DNA of 64,000 bases from PGZG01 sp046292765 (GTDB taxonomy: Bacteria; Pseudomonadota; Gammaproteobacteria; Pseudomonadales; Alcanivoracaceae). Of this stretch, positions 8,281-17,392 are shown piece after piece (position 1 is the first letter of the stretch; each line of letters opens with the position of its first letter). The stretch covers positions 62,001 to 126,000 of the forward strand of contig JBKBQA010000004.1 in assembly GCA_046292765.1 (NCBI GenBank), read 5' to 3'. Both the position numbers and the translations under genes were made by a program. The notes under the pieces are model-generated. The model did no database searches and was not told the DNA's origin. It saw only the letters and a list, made by a program, of their open reading frames with translations.

Positions 8281-9632
8281 TGCTCTCCCGCGCCGCATTG
8301 CTTTGCGACGGGCAGGTTCAAGGTGCCGACGTGGACTTTACCCGTGTTTGTACTGATACCCGCGCAATTCGTCCGGGCGACCTTTTCGTGGCCCTGCGCG
8401 GCGCCCGTTTCGATGGCCATGATTTTGTTGTCGATGCAGTAGGGGCAGGGGCGGTGGCGGCGATGGTGGAAAGCCCACAGTCGGGCGTGCCGTCGCTGGT
8501 GGTCAGTGATACTCGCCGTGGCCTCGGTTTGCTGGCGGCGGGCCGGGCGGCGGACATGCCGCTGTTTCGCATCGCTGTGACCGGCAATGCGGGCAAGACC
8601 ACGGTCAAGGAAATGATCGCCGCCATGCTGTCGCGAGAGCCTGGCGATGTCCAGGTCCACGCCACGCTTGGCAATCTGAACAATGATATCGGTGTGCCGT
8701 TAACGCTGCTTGAGGTCCGTCCGGAGCATCGCTTCGGGGTGTTTGAGCTTGGCGCTAACGCTCCCGGTGAAATTGCCTGGACGGTGTCGCTGGTCAAACC
8801 GCAGGTGGTCATGGTGACCAATGTTACTGGCGCCCATCTGCTCGGGTTCGGTTCCATGCAGGGCATTGCAAACGCCAAGGCAGAAATTTTTTCCGCCACC
8901 GCGCCCGGAGCGCTGGCGATCATCAACGCCGATGACAGCTTCGCTGATTTCTTTGCTGCCCGCGCCGAGGCCGCCGGCTTGCGTGTGGTGCGTGTTGGCC
9001 GTCATCCAGAAGCGGCATGGCGGGCTGAGAACATTCAGCTGGATTCGCTGTCGGTGCAGTTCGATTTGAACACGCCGGCAGGACAGTGGCCGGTGCGGTT
9101 GCCGCTGCCGGGAGCCCATCAGGTCAGCAATGCGTTGATGGCGCTGGCGGCGGTGGCCGAGGCCGGTGTGCCGCTGGCCGAGGCCATTGCCCGTCTGGCG
9201 AATCTGAAGCCGGTCAAGGGTCGCATGAACGTGTCGGCCTGCGAAGGCGGCACTCTGGTGGATGACAGTTACAACGCCAACCCCGGATCCGTTCGGGTCG
9301 CTATTGACTGGCTGGCCAGACAGCGCGCGCCGCGTTGTCTGGTGCTGGGCAATCTGGGCGAGCTTGGCGCCGACGAAGTGACGATTCATCAGCAACTCGG
9401 TCGTTATGCCCGTGATGCCGGCATCGACGCGCTGGTAGCGCACGGCCATCTGGCCGCCGAGGCCGCCGATGCGTTCGGTGACGGTGGCGATCGGGTGGCG
9501 ACGCATGGTGATGCGGCGGAACGGGCTCGCGTCTATCTCAAGCAGGCTGGCACGGTGCTGGTCAAAGGTTCGCGCAGTGCCGGCATGGATGCGGTGATCA
9601 CTGTCTTGCAGGCACACGGGGAGATGCACTGA
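8277..9632 (+). CDS. murF: MurF, UDP-MurNAc-pentapeptide synthetase
   Basis: The 451-residue ligase joins D-Ala-D-Ala to the UDP-MurNAc tripeptide. The ATP loop is TGNAGKTT (102-109), with the family's Ala in place of the Gly seen in many Mur ligases, followed by LGNLNNDIGVPLTLL, a conserved MurF stretch. The DDSYNANPGS motif identifies the third domain region. ATGA overlap with murE and a 1-nt overlap (TGATG) with mraY indicate a tight operon. Confidence 0.97.
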   Translation: MMLSRAALLCDGQVQGADVDFTRVCTDTRAIRPGDLFVALRGARFDGHDFVVDAVGAGAVAAMVESPQSGVPSLVVSDTRRGLGLLAAGRAADMPLFRIAVTGNAGKTTVKEMIAAMLSREPGDVQVHATLGNLNNDIGVPLTLLEVRPEHRFGVFELGANAPGEIAWTVSLVKPQVVMVTNVTGAHLLGFGSMQGIANAKAEIFSATAPGALAIINADDSFADFFAARAEAAGLRVVRVGRHPEAAWRAENIQLDSLSVQFDLNTPAGQWPVRLPLPGAHQVSNALMALAAVAEAGVPLAEAIARLANLKPVKGRMNVSACEGGTLVDDSYNANPGSVRVAIDWLARQRAPRCLVLGNLGELGADEVTIHQQLGRYARDAGIDALVAHGHLAAEAADAFGDGGDRVATHGDAAERARVYLKQAGTVLVKGSRSAGMDAVITVLQAHGEMH

Positions 9633-10714
9633 TGTTGCTTTGGCTGGCGGAATACCTCGCCCAGTTCCACAAGGGCTTTTTGGTCCTGCAGTACATTACG
9701 CTGCGAGCGATTTTCAGTGTGCTGACAGCGCTGTTTATCGCCTTTGTGGTCGGTCCGGTGATGATTCGCAAACTCAAGCAGTATCAGGTTGGTCAGTCGA
9801 TCCGCGACGACGGGCCGAAGAGTCATTTTTCCAAGGCCGGTACGCCCACCATGGGCGGCGCATTGATTCTGCTGGCCATCATTCTTTCCACCTTGCTGTG
9901 GGCAGATCTGGATAACCGCTATGTCTGGATTACCCTCGGTGTGGTGGTGGTGTTTGGCGCCGTCGGCTGGGTCGATGACTGGCGCAAGGTGATCCAGAAA
10001 AACTCCCGTGGTCTACCAGCCAGATGGAAATATTTCTGGCAGTCGGTGGGCGCACTCGGCGCGGCCTGTGCACTGTACTTTACTGCCCAGAGCCCGGCAG
10101 AAACCCAGTTGATCGTGCCGTTTTTCAAGGACGTGGCAATCAACATGGGCGTGTTCTATATCGTGCTCACCTATTTTGTCATCAACGGTACCAGCAACGC
10201 GGTCAATCTGACTGATGGTCTCGATGGCCTTGCCATCATGCCGACGGTACTGGTGGCGGCGGCGCTTGGCATCTTTGCCTATGCCTCGGGGCATGCCCAG
10301 TTTGCCAACTACCTGCACATCCCCTACATCGCCGGATCCGGCGAGCTGGTGGTGATGGTGGCGGCGTTGTGCGGTGCGGGTTTGGGATTTCTCTGGTTCA
10401 ACACCTACCCGGCGCAGGTGTTCATGGGTGATGTGGGTGCGCTGGCACTGGGCGCCATGCTCGGCGTGATGGCGGTGATTGTCCGCCAGGAAATCGTCCT
10501 GTTCATCATGGGCGGCGTGTTCGTGATGGAAACCGTATCGGTGATGCTGCAGGTCGCCTCGTTCAAGTTGACCGGCCGAAGAATATTTCGCATGGCACCG
10601 ATTCATCACCACTTTGAACTAAAGGGCTGGCCGGAGCCCAAGATTATTGTCCGGTTCTGGATCATCACCGTGATTCTGGTGTTGATCGGCCTTGCCACAC
10701 TGAAGATTCGCTGA
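9632..10714 (+). CDS. mraY: MraY, phospho-MurNAc-pentapeptide transferase (lipid I synthase)
   Basis: The 360-residue polytopic membrane enzyme transfers phospho-MurNAc-pentapeptide to undecaprenyl phosphate, giving lipid I. Visible signatures are KAGTPTMGG near residue 70, the Asp-rich WVDDWRK, NLTDGLDGLAI and the C-terminal APIHHHFELKGW histidine motif. About ten hydrophobic segments are apparent. Length and motif order are standard. Confidence 0.98.
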   Translation: MLLWLAEYLAQFHKGFLVLQYITLRAIFSVLTALFIAFVVGPVMIRKLKQYQVGQSIRDDGPKSHFSKAGTPTMGGALILLAIILSTLLWADLDNRYVWITLGVVVVFGAVGWVDDWRKVIQKNSRGLPARWKYFWQSVGALGAACALYFTAQSPAETQLIVPFFKDVAINMGVFYIVLTYFVINGTSNAVNLTDGLDGLAIMPTVLVAAALGIFAYASGHAQFANYLHIPYIAGSGELVVMVAALCGAGLGFLWFNTYPAQVFMGDVGALALGAMLGVMAVIVRQEIVLFIMGGVFVMETVSVMLQVASFKLTGRRIFRMAPIHHHFELKGWPEPKIIVRFWIITVILVLIGLATLKIR

Positions 10715-10724
10715 GGAGCAACGC

Positions 10725-12050
10725 GTGAGCGGAGCGTTTGATCTGGTCATCGGGCTTGGCATAACGGGGCAGTCTTGCCTGCGTTATCTGCTCGGTCAGG
10801 GAGAGCCGGTACGGGTTCTGGATACCCGTGCCGAGCCGCCGGGTCTCGCCGCTATTCGTGATCGGGCTGCTGCCGTACCGATTCATGTTGGTGGTTTTCG
10901 CGAGGACTGGCTCAATGATGCGCGGCGACTGATTGTCAGTCCGGGTATTGCAGTTTCCACACCGGAGATTGCCCGTCAGGCTGCCGCTGGCAAGGAAGTG
11001 ATCGGCGATATCGAATTGTTTGCCCGTGCTGCCAGCGAGCCGGTGGCGGCGATCACTGGCTCCAATGCCAAGAGCACCGTCACTGCGCTGCTCGGCGAAG
11101 TTGCTCGCGCTGCGGGCCATCGCGCGTTGGCTGGCGGCAATCTCGGTACGCCGGCACTGGATCTGCTGGGCCAGGGCGCAGAAATGTATGTGCTGGAGCT
11201 GTCCAGCTTCCAGCTTGAGACCACGTTCAGTCTTGGCGCTCAGGTGGCCTGCATTTTGAATGTGTCTCAGGACCACATGGACCGCTACGCCGGTCTGGGT
11301 GATTACATTGCTGCCAAGCAGCGCATTTATGACGGTTGCGAAGTGGCGGTGTGGAACCGCGACGATGAAGCCACTCGCCCGCAGGCGCCGGTGCCGGCAC
11401 AGATGACCTTCGGCGTGCATGCGGATTCCGACTATCGCCTTGATGCGCAGCGCGGTGTGCTGATGCGTCGCGGTGAGGATTTGCTGTCGGTATCGGCACT
11501 CAAGCTGCGCGGTAATCACAATGCCCTCAATGTGCTGGCGGTACTGGCCATGGCCGAGGCGCTGGGTCTGGATCGTGCTGCCTGTGTGCGCGCCGCGCAG
11601 GAGTTTGCCGGCTTGCCGCACCGTTGTGTGCTGGTGGCCGAGCATCGAGGTGTGCAGTGGTTTAACGATTCCAAAGGCACCAATGTCGGCGCCACGCAGG
11701 CAGCGCTGGCCGGCATCGGTCCATCCATTCCCGGCAAGGTGGTGCTGATCGCTGGCGGTCAGGGCAAGGGACAGGATTTTTCACCGCTGGCACAGCCGGC
11801 GCGGGATCACGTCCGCGCCGCAGTGCTGATAGGCGAGGATGCTCGTCAACTGGCGGCTGCACTCGGACCAGTGGACTGTCATTTTGCCGCTGACATGGCC
11901 GATGCGGTGCGTCGCGCATCGCTGCTGGCGGAAGCCGGTGATGCCGTGCTGTTGTCTCCTGCCTGTGCCAGCTTTGACATGTTCCGCGGCTATGCCGATC
12001 GGGGCGATACCTTCGTGCGTCACGTGACGGAGGTGGTGCATGGTGTTTGA
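10725..12050 (+). CDS. murD: MurD, UDP-MurNAc-L-Ala-D-Glu ligase
   Basis: The 441-residue ligase adds D-glutamate to UDP-MurNAc-L-Ala. It starts at GTG (10725), preceded by GAGGAGC. An N-terminal Rossmann-like GLGITGQS stretch binds the UDP substrate. The ATP loop reads TGSNAKST (111-118), with Ala where many homologues have Gly; I recall this variant in pseudomonads, so it is unlikely to be a defect. The NDSKGTNVGAT motif is present. It overlaps ftsW by 11 nt. Confidence 0.97.
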   Translation: MSGAFDLVIGLGITGQSCLRYLLGQGEPVRVLDTRAEPPGLAAIRDRAAAVPIHVGGFREDWLNDARRLIVSPGIAVSTPEIARQAAAGKEVIGDIELFARAASEPVAAITGSNAKSTVTALLGEVARAAGHRALAGGNLGTPALDLLGQGAEMYVLELSSFQLETTFSLGAQVACILNVSQDHMDRYAGLGDYIAAKQRIYDGCEVAVWNRDDEATRPQAPVPAQMTFGVHADSDYRLDAQRGVLMRRGEDLLSVSALKLRGNHNALNVLAVLAMAEALGLDRAACVRAAQEFAGLPHRCVLVAEHRGVQWFNDSKGTNVGATQAALAGIGPSIPGKVVLIAGGQGKGQDFSPLAQPARDHVRAAVLIGEDARQLAAALGPVDCHFAADMADAVRRASLLAEAGDAVLLSPACASFDMFRGYADRGDTFVRHVTEVVHGV

Positions 12051-13197
12051 GCGGGTTGTGCATCAGCGTCGACCGGAAGACCTGTGGCTGCTCAGCAGTT
12101 TGCTGCTGCTGGCTGTTGCTGGTCTGGTGATGGTGATGTCAGCGTCGCTGCAGATTGCCGAGACCCGCCTTGGCTCGCCGTTCTACTTTTTCAGCCGTCA
12201 CAGTGTCTATCTGTTAATGGCGCTGGCTGCTGCTGTGGCCACGTATCTGCTGGTGCCGCTGGCGCTGCTGGAGAGGCTGCGTATTCTGGCGCTGGTCGGC
12301 GCAGTAGCAGTGCTGGTGCTGGTGCTGATTCCGGGTATTGGTCGCGAAGTAAACGGTTCGCAACGCTGGATTGCCCTGCCGGGCTTCAATGTTCAGGCAT
12401 CGGAACTGGCCAAGCTCGGCTATCTGGTCTGGCTTGCCGGCTATATCAGCATGAAGCGTGAGGAGCTGACCCGGACCTGGCAGGCGTTTCTGACACCGCT
12501 CGGCATTTTCGGTGGCCTGGCACTGCTGCTATTGATGGAGCCGGATTTCGGCGCCGCCGTGGTCCTTGGCATCGCCACCCTCGGCATGCTCTTCATGGCC
12601 GGGGTGCCGATGCTGCGTTTCCTCTCCATCGCCCTCGGTGTCGCAGCGGTCGCGGCGGCAGTGGCGCTGCTGCAGCCCTATCGTGTGGCGCGTTTAATGA
12701 GCTTTCTGGATCCGTGGGCAGATCAGTTCGGCAGCGGCTACCAGCTTACCCAGAGTCTGATTGCTTTCGGGCGTGGTCATGTCGATGGCGTCGGCCTCGG
12801 CAACAGTGTGCAAAAGCTCTTCTATCTGCCGGAAGCTCACACCGACTTTGTTTTTGCCGTCACCGCTGAAGAGTTCGGCTTGCTCGGTAGCGTCGCCATC
12901 ATCACGTTATTCATGCTGGTGTGCTGGCGCATCTTCCGGCTGGCGTTTCGTCTGCTGGAGAAGAATCAGGTTTTTAACGGCCAGCTGGTGCTCGGCATTG
13001 GTCTGGTGGTTGCGACCCAGGCGTTCGTCAACATGGGTGTCAACATGGGCTTGCTGCCCACCAAGGGATTGACTCTTCCGTTGGTGAGCTATGGCGGCAG
13101 TTCGCTGCTGGTGACGGGCGTGATGATGGCGCTGGTGCTGCGAATCGGTACCGAGGCTACGCCCGTGGCACCGGTGCGGCGGAGGGAGCGGCGATGA
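12040..13197 (+). CDS. ftsW: FtsW, septal peptidoglycan glycosyltransferase (SEDS)
   Basis: The 385-residue SEDS-family membrane protein polymerises lipid II at the septum with FtsI. It has about ten membrane segments and the conserved ITQSLIAFGRG-like stretch (here LTQSLIAFGRGHVDGVG), the EAHTDFVFAVTAEEFG motif and GLLPTKGLTLPLVSYGGSS near the C-terminus. It starts inside the end of murD, an 11-nt overlap. Confidence 0.97.
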   Translation: MVFERVVHQRRPEDLWLLSSLLLLAVAGLVMVMSASLQIAETRLGSPFYFFSRHSVYLLMALAAAVATYLLVPLALLERLRILALVGAVAVLVLVLIPGIGREVNGSQRWIALPGFNVQASELAKLGYLVWLAGYISMKREELTRTWQAFLTPLGIFGGLALLLLMEPDFGAAVVLGIATLGMLFMAGVPMLRFLSIALGVAAVAAAVALLQPYRVARLMSFLDPWADQFGSGYQLTQSLIAFGRGHVDGVGLGNSVQKLFYLPEAHTDFVFAVTAEEFGLLGSVAIITLFMLVCWRIFRLAFRLLEKNQVFNGQLVLGIGLVVATQAFVNMGVNMGLLPTKGLTLPLVSYGGSSLLVTGVMMALVLRIGTEATPVAPVRRRERR

Positions 13198-14264
13198 AGC
13201 AGACCATGTTGTTGATGGCAGGTGGTACTGGCGGACATGTGTTCCCGGCGTTGGCGGTGGCCGATGTGTTGCGTGAACGTGGCTGTGAGATTGCCTGGCT
13301 CGGCTCGGATCAGGGCATTGAGAATCGGCTGGTGCCGGCGGCAGGCTATCCGCTGTATACGGTTGCCGTTCGCGGTGTACGCGGAGGCGGAGTCGCGCGT
13401 CGTCTGCTGGCGCCGTTTATGGTCATGGCGAGTGTATTGGCTGCGTGGCGCATCGTCCGTTGCCTGCGTCCAATAGTAGCGATTGGTTTCGGTGGCTACG
13501 CCAGCGGTCCAGGTGCGCTGGCTGCTCGTCTTGCCGGCGTGCCGTTGGTGATTCACGAACAGAATGCCCGCCCCGGTTTGACCAATCGGTTACTGGCACC
13601 GCTGGCCCGTCAGGTGCTGCAGGGCTTTCCAGGTGCGTTTGATGGCCGCGCCATGACCACCGGCAACCCGGTGCGGAGCGTCATTGCCGCGCTGCCGGCG
13701 CCGGCAGTGCGGTATGCCGAGCGCACCGGTCCGCTACGCATCCTCGTCACCGGTGGTAGCCAGGGAGCGCTGGCGCTGAATCGGCAGTTGCCCGTCGTGT
13801 TGACGGTGGCTTTGCAGGGGGTTGGGTTCGAGGTGCGTCATCAGACTGGTCGTGGCCGCGTGCAAGAGGCGGCCAGCGCGTGGGCAAATCAGCCGGTCAA
13901 GGTAACTCTCTCCGAGTTTATTGATGACATGGCGGAGGCATTTGCCTGGGCAGACCTGGTGATCTGCCGCAGTGGCGCATCGACCGTCAGTGAAATCGCC
14001 GCTGCCGGTGTTGCCGCCGTGTTTATTCCGCTGCCGACGGCGGTGGACGATCATCAGACCCATAACGCCCGCTGGCTGTCGGATCAGGACGCAGCGGTGT
14101 TGTTGCCGCAAAGCAGTCTTGATGCCGACAGTCTGCGTCTTCGTTTTGCTGGACTAACCCAGCGCTCGGCTCTGGCCGCGATGGCAGAACGGGCTCGGGC
14201 ATTGGCGATCAGTAGCAGTGCCACCAAGGTGGCCGATATTTGTCAGGAGGTGGCCCATGGCTGA
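13194..14264 (+). CDS. murG: MurG, lipid II synthase (GlcNAc transferase)
   Basis: The 356-residue GT28 glycosyltransferase adds GlcNAc to lipid I at the inner face of the membrane. The N-terminal glycine-rich motif GGTGGHVFPAL and the second GGSQGA motif are present, with the acceptor-region HEQNARPGLTN and the donor-binding RSGASTVSEIAAAG. It overlaps ftsW by 4 nt. Confidence 0.98.
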   Translation: MKQTMLLMAGGTGGHVFPALAVADVLRERGCEIAWLGSDQGIENRLVPAAGYPLYTVAVRGVRGGGVARRLLAPFMVMASVLAAWRIVRCLRPIVAIGFGGYASGPGALAARLAGVPLVIHEQNARPGLTNRLLAPLARQVLQGFPGAFDGRAMTTGNPVRSVIAALPAPAVRYAERTGPLRILVTGGSQGALALNRQLPVVLTVALQGVGFEVRHQTGRGRVQEAASAWANQPVKVTLSEFIDDMAEAFAWADLVICRSGASTVSEIAAAGVAAVFIPLPTAVDDHQTHNARWLSDQDAAVLLPQSSLDADSLRLRFAGLTQRSALAAMAERARALAISSSATKVADICQEVAHG

Positions 14265-15678
14265 GCCGGTGGTTCATTTTGTGCCGGAAATGCGCCGTAT
14301 TCGCCGCATCCATTTCGTTGGCATCGGCGGTGTCGGCATGTGCGGCATCGCCGAGGTGTTGTGCAACCAGGGCTATGACGTCAGTGGTTCGGATTTGCGT
14401 GAGTCACCGGTGGTAGAGCGTCTGCGGGCCATGGGTGTGCGGGTCGACATTGGCCACCATGCCGGGAATGTGGGTGACGCCGATGTGGTGGTGACATCCT
14501 CGGCGGTGGATGAGAGCAATGTCGAGGTGGCAGACGCCAAGCAGCGACGTATTCCGCTGGTGCCGCGTGCCCAGATGCTGGCAGAGCTGATGCGCTTCCG
14601 TCACGGCATTGCCGTAGCCGGTACGCATGGCAAGACCACCACCACCTCAATGATCGCGTCCATACTTGGTGAGGCGAAGCTTGATCCGACCTTCGTGATT
14701 GGCGGCAAGCTGACCAGCGCCGGCACCAACGCGCGGCTTGGCCAGAGTCGCTATCTGGTGGCTGAGGCGGACGAATCGGATGCTTCGTTCCTGCATCTGC
14801 AGCCCATGGTGGCAGTGGTGACCAATATTGATGCGGACCACATGCATACCTACGGCGGTGACTTTTCCCGTCTTGAAAACACCTTTATCGAATTCCTGCA
14901 GAACCTGCCGTTCTATGGTCTGGCCGTGATGTGCATTGATGATCCGGTGGTGCGCCGGCTGCTGCCGCGGGTCAATCGCCAGCTGGTGAGCTATGGATTC
15001 AGCGAAGACGCCGATGTTCGCGCCATGAATGTTACCCAGCAGGGCATGACCACCCGCTTCGATGTGGTGCGTGCTGGCCTTCCAGTGCTGCAGGTCAGTC
15101 TTAACATGCCGGGCAAACACAACGTACTTAATGCGCTGGCGGCAGTGGCCGTGGCGACCGATGAAGGTGTGCCGGATGACGCCATCATTGCCGGGCTGAA
15201 CGGCTTTACCGGGGTCGGGCGTCGTTTTGATGTGCTGGGCGAATATCGCGCCACCGATGGCAGCGCGACGTTGGTGGACGATTACGGACATCATCCCCGC
15301 GAGCTGGATGTGACCATTCGCGCGGTACGTGATGGCTGGCCTGGCCGCCGTCTGGTGATGATGTTTCAGCCGCACCGTTACACCCGTACCCGTGACCTCT
15401 ACGAAGATTTTGTCGATGTGTTGTCGAAGGTCGACGTATTGCTGGTGCTGGAAGTCTATAGCGCCGGCGAGGATCCGATCCCGGCGGCCGATTCCCGCTC
15501 CCTGTGCCACAGCCTGCGTCAGCGTGGCGAAGTTGAACCGATCTATGTTGATGATCCTGCCAAGCTACCGACACTGTTGTCGAAAGTGCTTCGCGACGGC
15601 GATCTGTTTATTACTCAGGGCGCCGGCAATGTGTCCGCGATTGCCCGTCAATTGATGAAGGAGGGTGGTCGTGACTGA
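14257..15678 (+). CDS. murC: MurC, UDP-MurNAc-L-alanine ligase
   Basis: The 473-residue ligase adds the first amino acid to UDP-MurNAc. The Rossmann motif GIGGVGMCGIAE lies near the N-terminus and the ATP loop GTHGKTTTT at residues 122-130. An open frame extends 13 codons further upstream, but the ATG at 14257 has a perfect AGGAGGT ribosome binding site and begins at the conserved N-terminus, so I set the start there. It overlaps murG by 8 nt and ddl by 8 nt. Confidence 0.97.
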   Translation: MAEPVVHFVPEMRRIRRIHFVGIGGVGMCGIAEVLCNQGYDVSGSDLRESPVVERLRAMGVRVDIGHHAGNVGDADVVVTSSAVDESNVEVADAKQRRIPLVPRAQMLAELMRFRHGIAVAGTHGKTTTTSMIASILGEAKLDPTFVIGGKLTSAGTNARLGQSRYLVAEADESDASFLHLQPMVAVVTNIDADHMHTYGGDFSRLENTFIEFLQNLPFYGLAVMCIDDPVVRRLLPRVNRQLVSYGFSEDADVRAMNVTQQGMTTRFDVVRAGLPVLQVSLNMPGKHNVLNALAAVAVATDEGVPDDAIIAGLNGFTGVGRRFDVLGEYRATDGSATLVDDYGHHPRELDVTIRAVRDGWPGRRLVMMFQPHRYTRTRDLYEDFVDVLSKVDVLLVLEVYSAGEDPIPAADSRSLCHSLRQRGEVEPIYVDDPAKLPTLLSKVLRDGDLFITQGAGNVSAIARQLMKEGGRD

Positions 15679-16597
15679 TGCGCTGGCCACACTGAAACGT
15701 CGTCTGCAGGCCATTGGCAGCGTTGCCGTGCTCTGTGGTGGCCGCTCCGCAGAGCGGGAAATTTCGTTGCGCAGCGGGGCGGAAGTCCATGCTGCGTTGA
15801 TCGCGCTGGGTGTCAATGCGGTGCAGGTGGATCCGGCCGAAGCCAGTGTCGCTCAGCTCAAGGCATACGATGCCTGCTTTATCGCCCTGCACGGTCGTGG
15901 TGGAGAGGATGGTGTCATACAGGGCGTACTGGAACATCTGGGTGTGCCCTATACCGGTAGCGGCGTGATGGCGTCTGCCATTGGCATGAGCAAGGTGGCG
16001 ACCAAGCTGATCTGGTCCGGCGCCGGCTTGCCGACCCCGGCGTTCTATCTGGCGGGTGTGGCGGAGCAGGATATCGGTTTCCCGCTGATGGTAAAGCCTG
16101 CCCACGAAGGCTCGTCAATTGGCATGCGCAAGGTCGATGACGCCAATCAGCTCGCCGATGCAATTGCCGAAGCCGCCCGTTACGACAGCGAAGTACTGGT
16201 GGAGCGCTGGATTCAGGGTGCCGAGTTTACCGTTGCCATTCTCGGTGATGAGACGCTGCCACCAATCCGTCTGGAAACACCGAACCGCTTTTACGACTAC
16301 GAAGCCAAGTACCAGGCAGAAAGCACCCGCTATATCTGTCCCTGTGGTCTTGATGCGGCCAAAGAGGCCGAGTTGCGCCAGTTGGCGAGAACCGCGTTTC
16401 AGGTGGTCGGCTGCCAGGGCTGGGGCCGGGTTGATGTGATGCAGGACCAGCAGGGCAATTTTTTCCTGCTCGAAGTGAACACGGTACCGGGCATGACCGA
16501 TCACTCGCTGGTGCCGATGGCAGCGCGTGCCAGTGGTCGCAGCTTTGAGCAGTTGGTGGGCGAGATCCTGCTGGCAGCCTGGGAGCGGCGCGCATGA
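15671..16597 (+). CDS. ddl: D-alanine--D-alanine ligase
   Basis: The 308-residue ATP-grasp ligase makes D-Ala-D-Ala for MurF. Visible features are CGGRSAEREISLRSG at the N-terminus, GRGGEDGVIQG, the VKPAHEGSSIGM ATP-binding stretch and EVNTVPGMTDHSL near the C-terminus. Two GTG codons could start it; the one at 15671 has AGGAGG ending 6 nt upstream, whereas the one at 15665 would touch that site, so 15671 is preferred. Gene context suggests the ddlB-type copy. Confidence 0.96.
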   Translation: MTDALATLKRRLQAIGSVAVLCGGRSAEREISLRSGAEVHAALIALGVNAVQVDPAEASVAQLKAYDACFIALHGRGGEDGVIQGVLEHLGVPYTGSGVMASAIGMSKVATKLIWSGAGLPTPAFYLAGVAEQDIGFPLMVKPAHEGSSIGMRKVDDANQLADAIAEAARYDSEVLVERWIQGAEFTVAILGDETLPPIRLETPNRFYDYEAKYQAESTRYICPCGLDAAKEAELRQLARTAFQVVGCQGWGRVDVMQDQQGNFFLLEVNTVPGMTDHSLVPMAARASGRSFEQLVGEILLAAWERRA

Positions 16598-17388
16598 TGC
16601 GGAAAACGGTGAAACTGCGCGGCGCAAGGGTGCTGCCGGTGAAGCCGGAGCGCAAGCCACTGGGCGAGCGCGTGTCATCGGCGATGCCAATGCTGCTCGG
16701 TGGCGCTGCGTTGCTGATGTTGATCATCGGTGTGATCTACCTGCCGGGTACGCTTGATAATTACCCGATTCGTTCGGTTGGCGTTGAAGGCGTCAAGGAT
16801 GAGCGTCGTCAGGCCGAGGTCAGGATGGCGCTGTCCGGGTTGGTGGCGGATGAGAATTTCTTCAGCCTGCCGCTGGCAGAAGTGTTTCGCACTGCCCGCT
16901 CGCTTGAATGGGTGGCGGATGTGCAAGTGCGTCGCACCTGGCCGGATCGGCTGGTGCTGCTGATTGAGGAACGCGAGCCGGTGGCGGTGTGGAATGACGA
17001 CCTGCTGGTGTCCACTGCAGGGGAGCCATTCCGGGCCTTGAAGCAGTACAGCCTGGAGGGTTTGCCGCGACTGCATGGCCCTCGCGAGCGCCTGACGGCG
17101 GTGATGGATTACTACCACAGCATGAGCAAGGTACTGGCCCCGGCCGGGTTGCAAATTCAGCGCCTCGACGTGGATGCCCGACTGACGGCGCGACTGGAAC
17201 TGGATAACGGCATCTTGCTAGTGGTGGATCGTCACCAGTATGCACGCAAGTTGCGGCGTTTTGTGCGCATGTACGACGGGGTGTTGGCTGCAGATGAGCG
17301 TGGGCTGGCGCGAGTGGATCTGCGTTATGTGGATGGCATGGCGGTGCAGTGGCGGCAATCGTCACCGTCGACGGACAAGAGAGTGTAA
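16594..17388 (+). CDS. ftsQ: FtsQ, divisome scaffold protein
   Basis: The 264-residue bitopic protein has a basic cytoplasmic tail, one transmembrane segment (about residues 30-50) and a periplasmic POTRA domain beginning at YPIRSVGVEGVK, followed by the beta domain. FtsQ bridges early and late division proteins and binds FtsL/FtsB. It overlaps ddl by 4 nt and precedes ftsA by 4 nt. Confidence 0.95.
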   Translation: MMRKTVKLRGARVLPVKPERKPLGERVSSAMPMLLGGAALLMLIIGVIYLPGTLDNYPIRSVGVEGVKDERRQAEVRMALSGLVADENFFSLPLAEVFRTARSLEWVADVQVRRTWPDRLVLLIEEREPVAVWNDDLLVSTAGEPFRALKQYSLEGLPRLHGPRERLTAVMDYYHSMSKVLAPAGLQIQRLDVDARLTARLELDNGILLVVDRHQYARKLRRFVRMYDGVLAADERGLARVDLRYVDGMAVQWRQSSPSTDKRV

Positions 17389-17392
17389 TTCG

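Noticed and set aside
11110..11120. TGSNAKST in MurD taken at first as a damaged ATP loop
   Set aside because: The Ala-for-Gly variant is, to my recollection, normal in pseudomonad MurD, and the Lys and Ser/Thr residues that bind ATP are intact.
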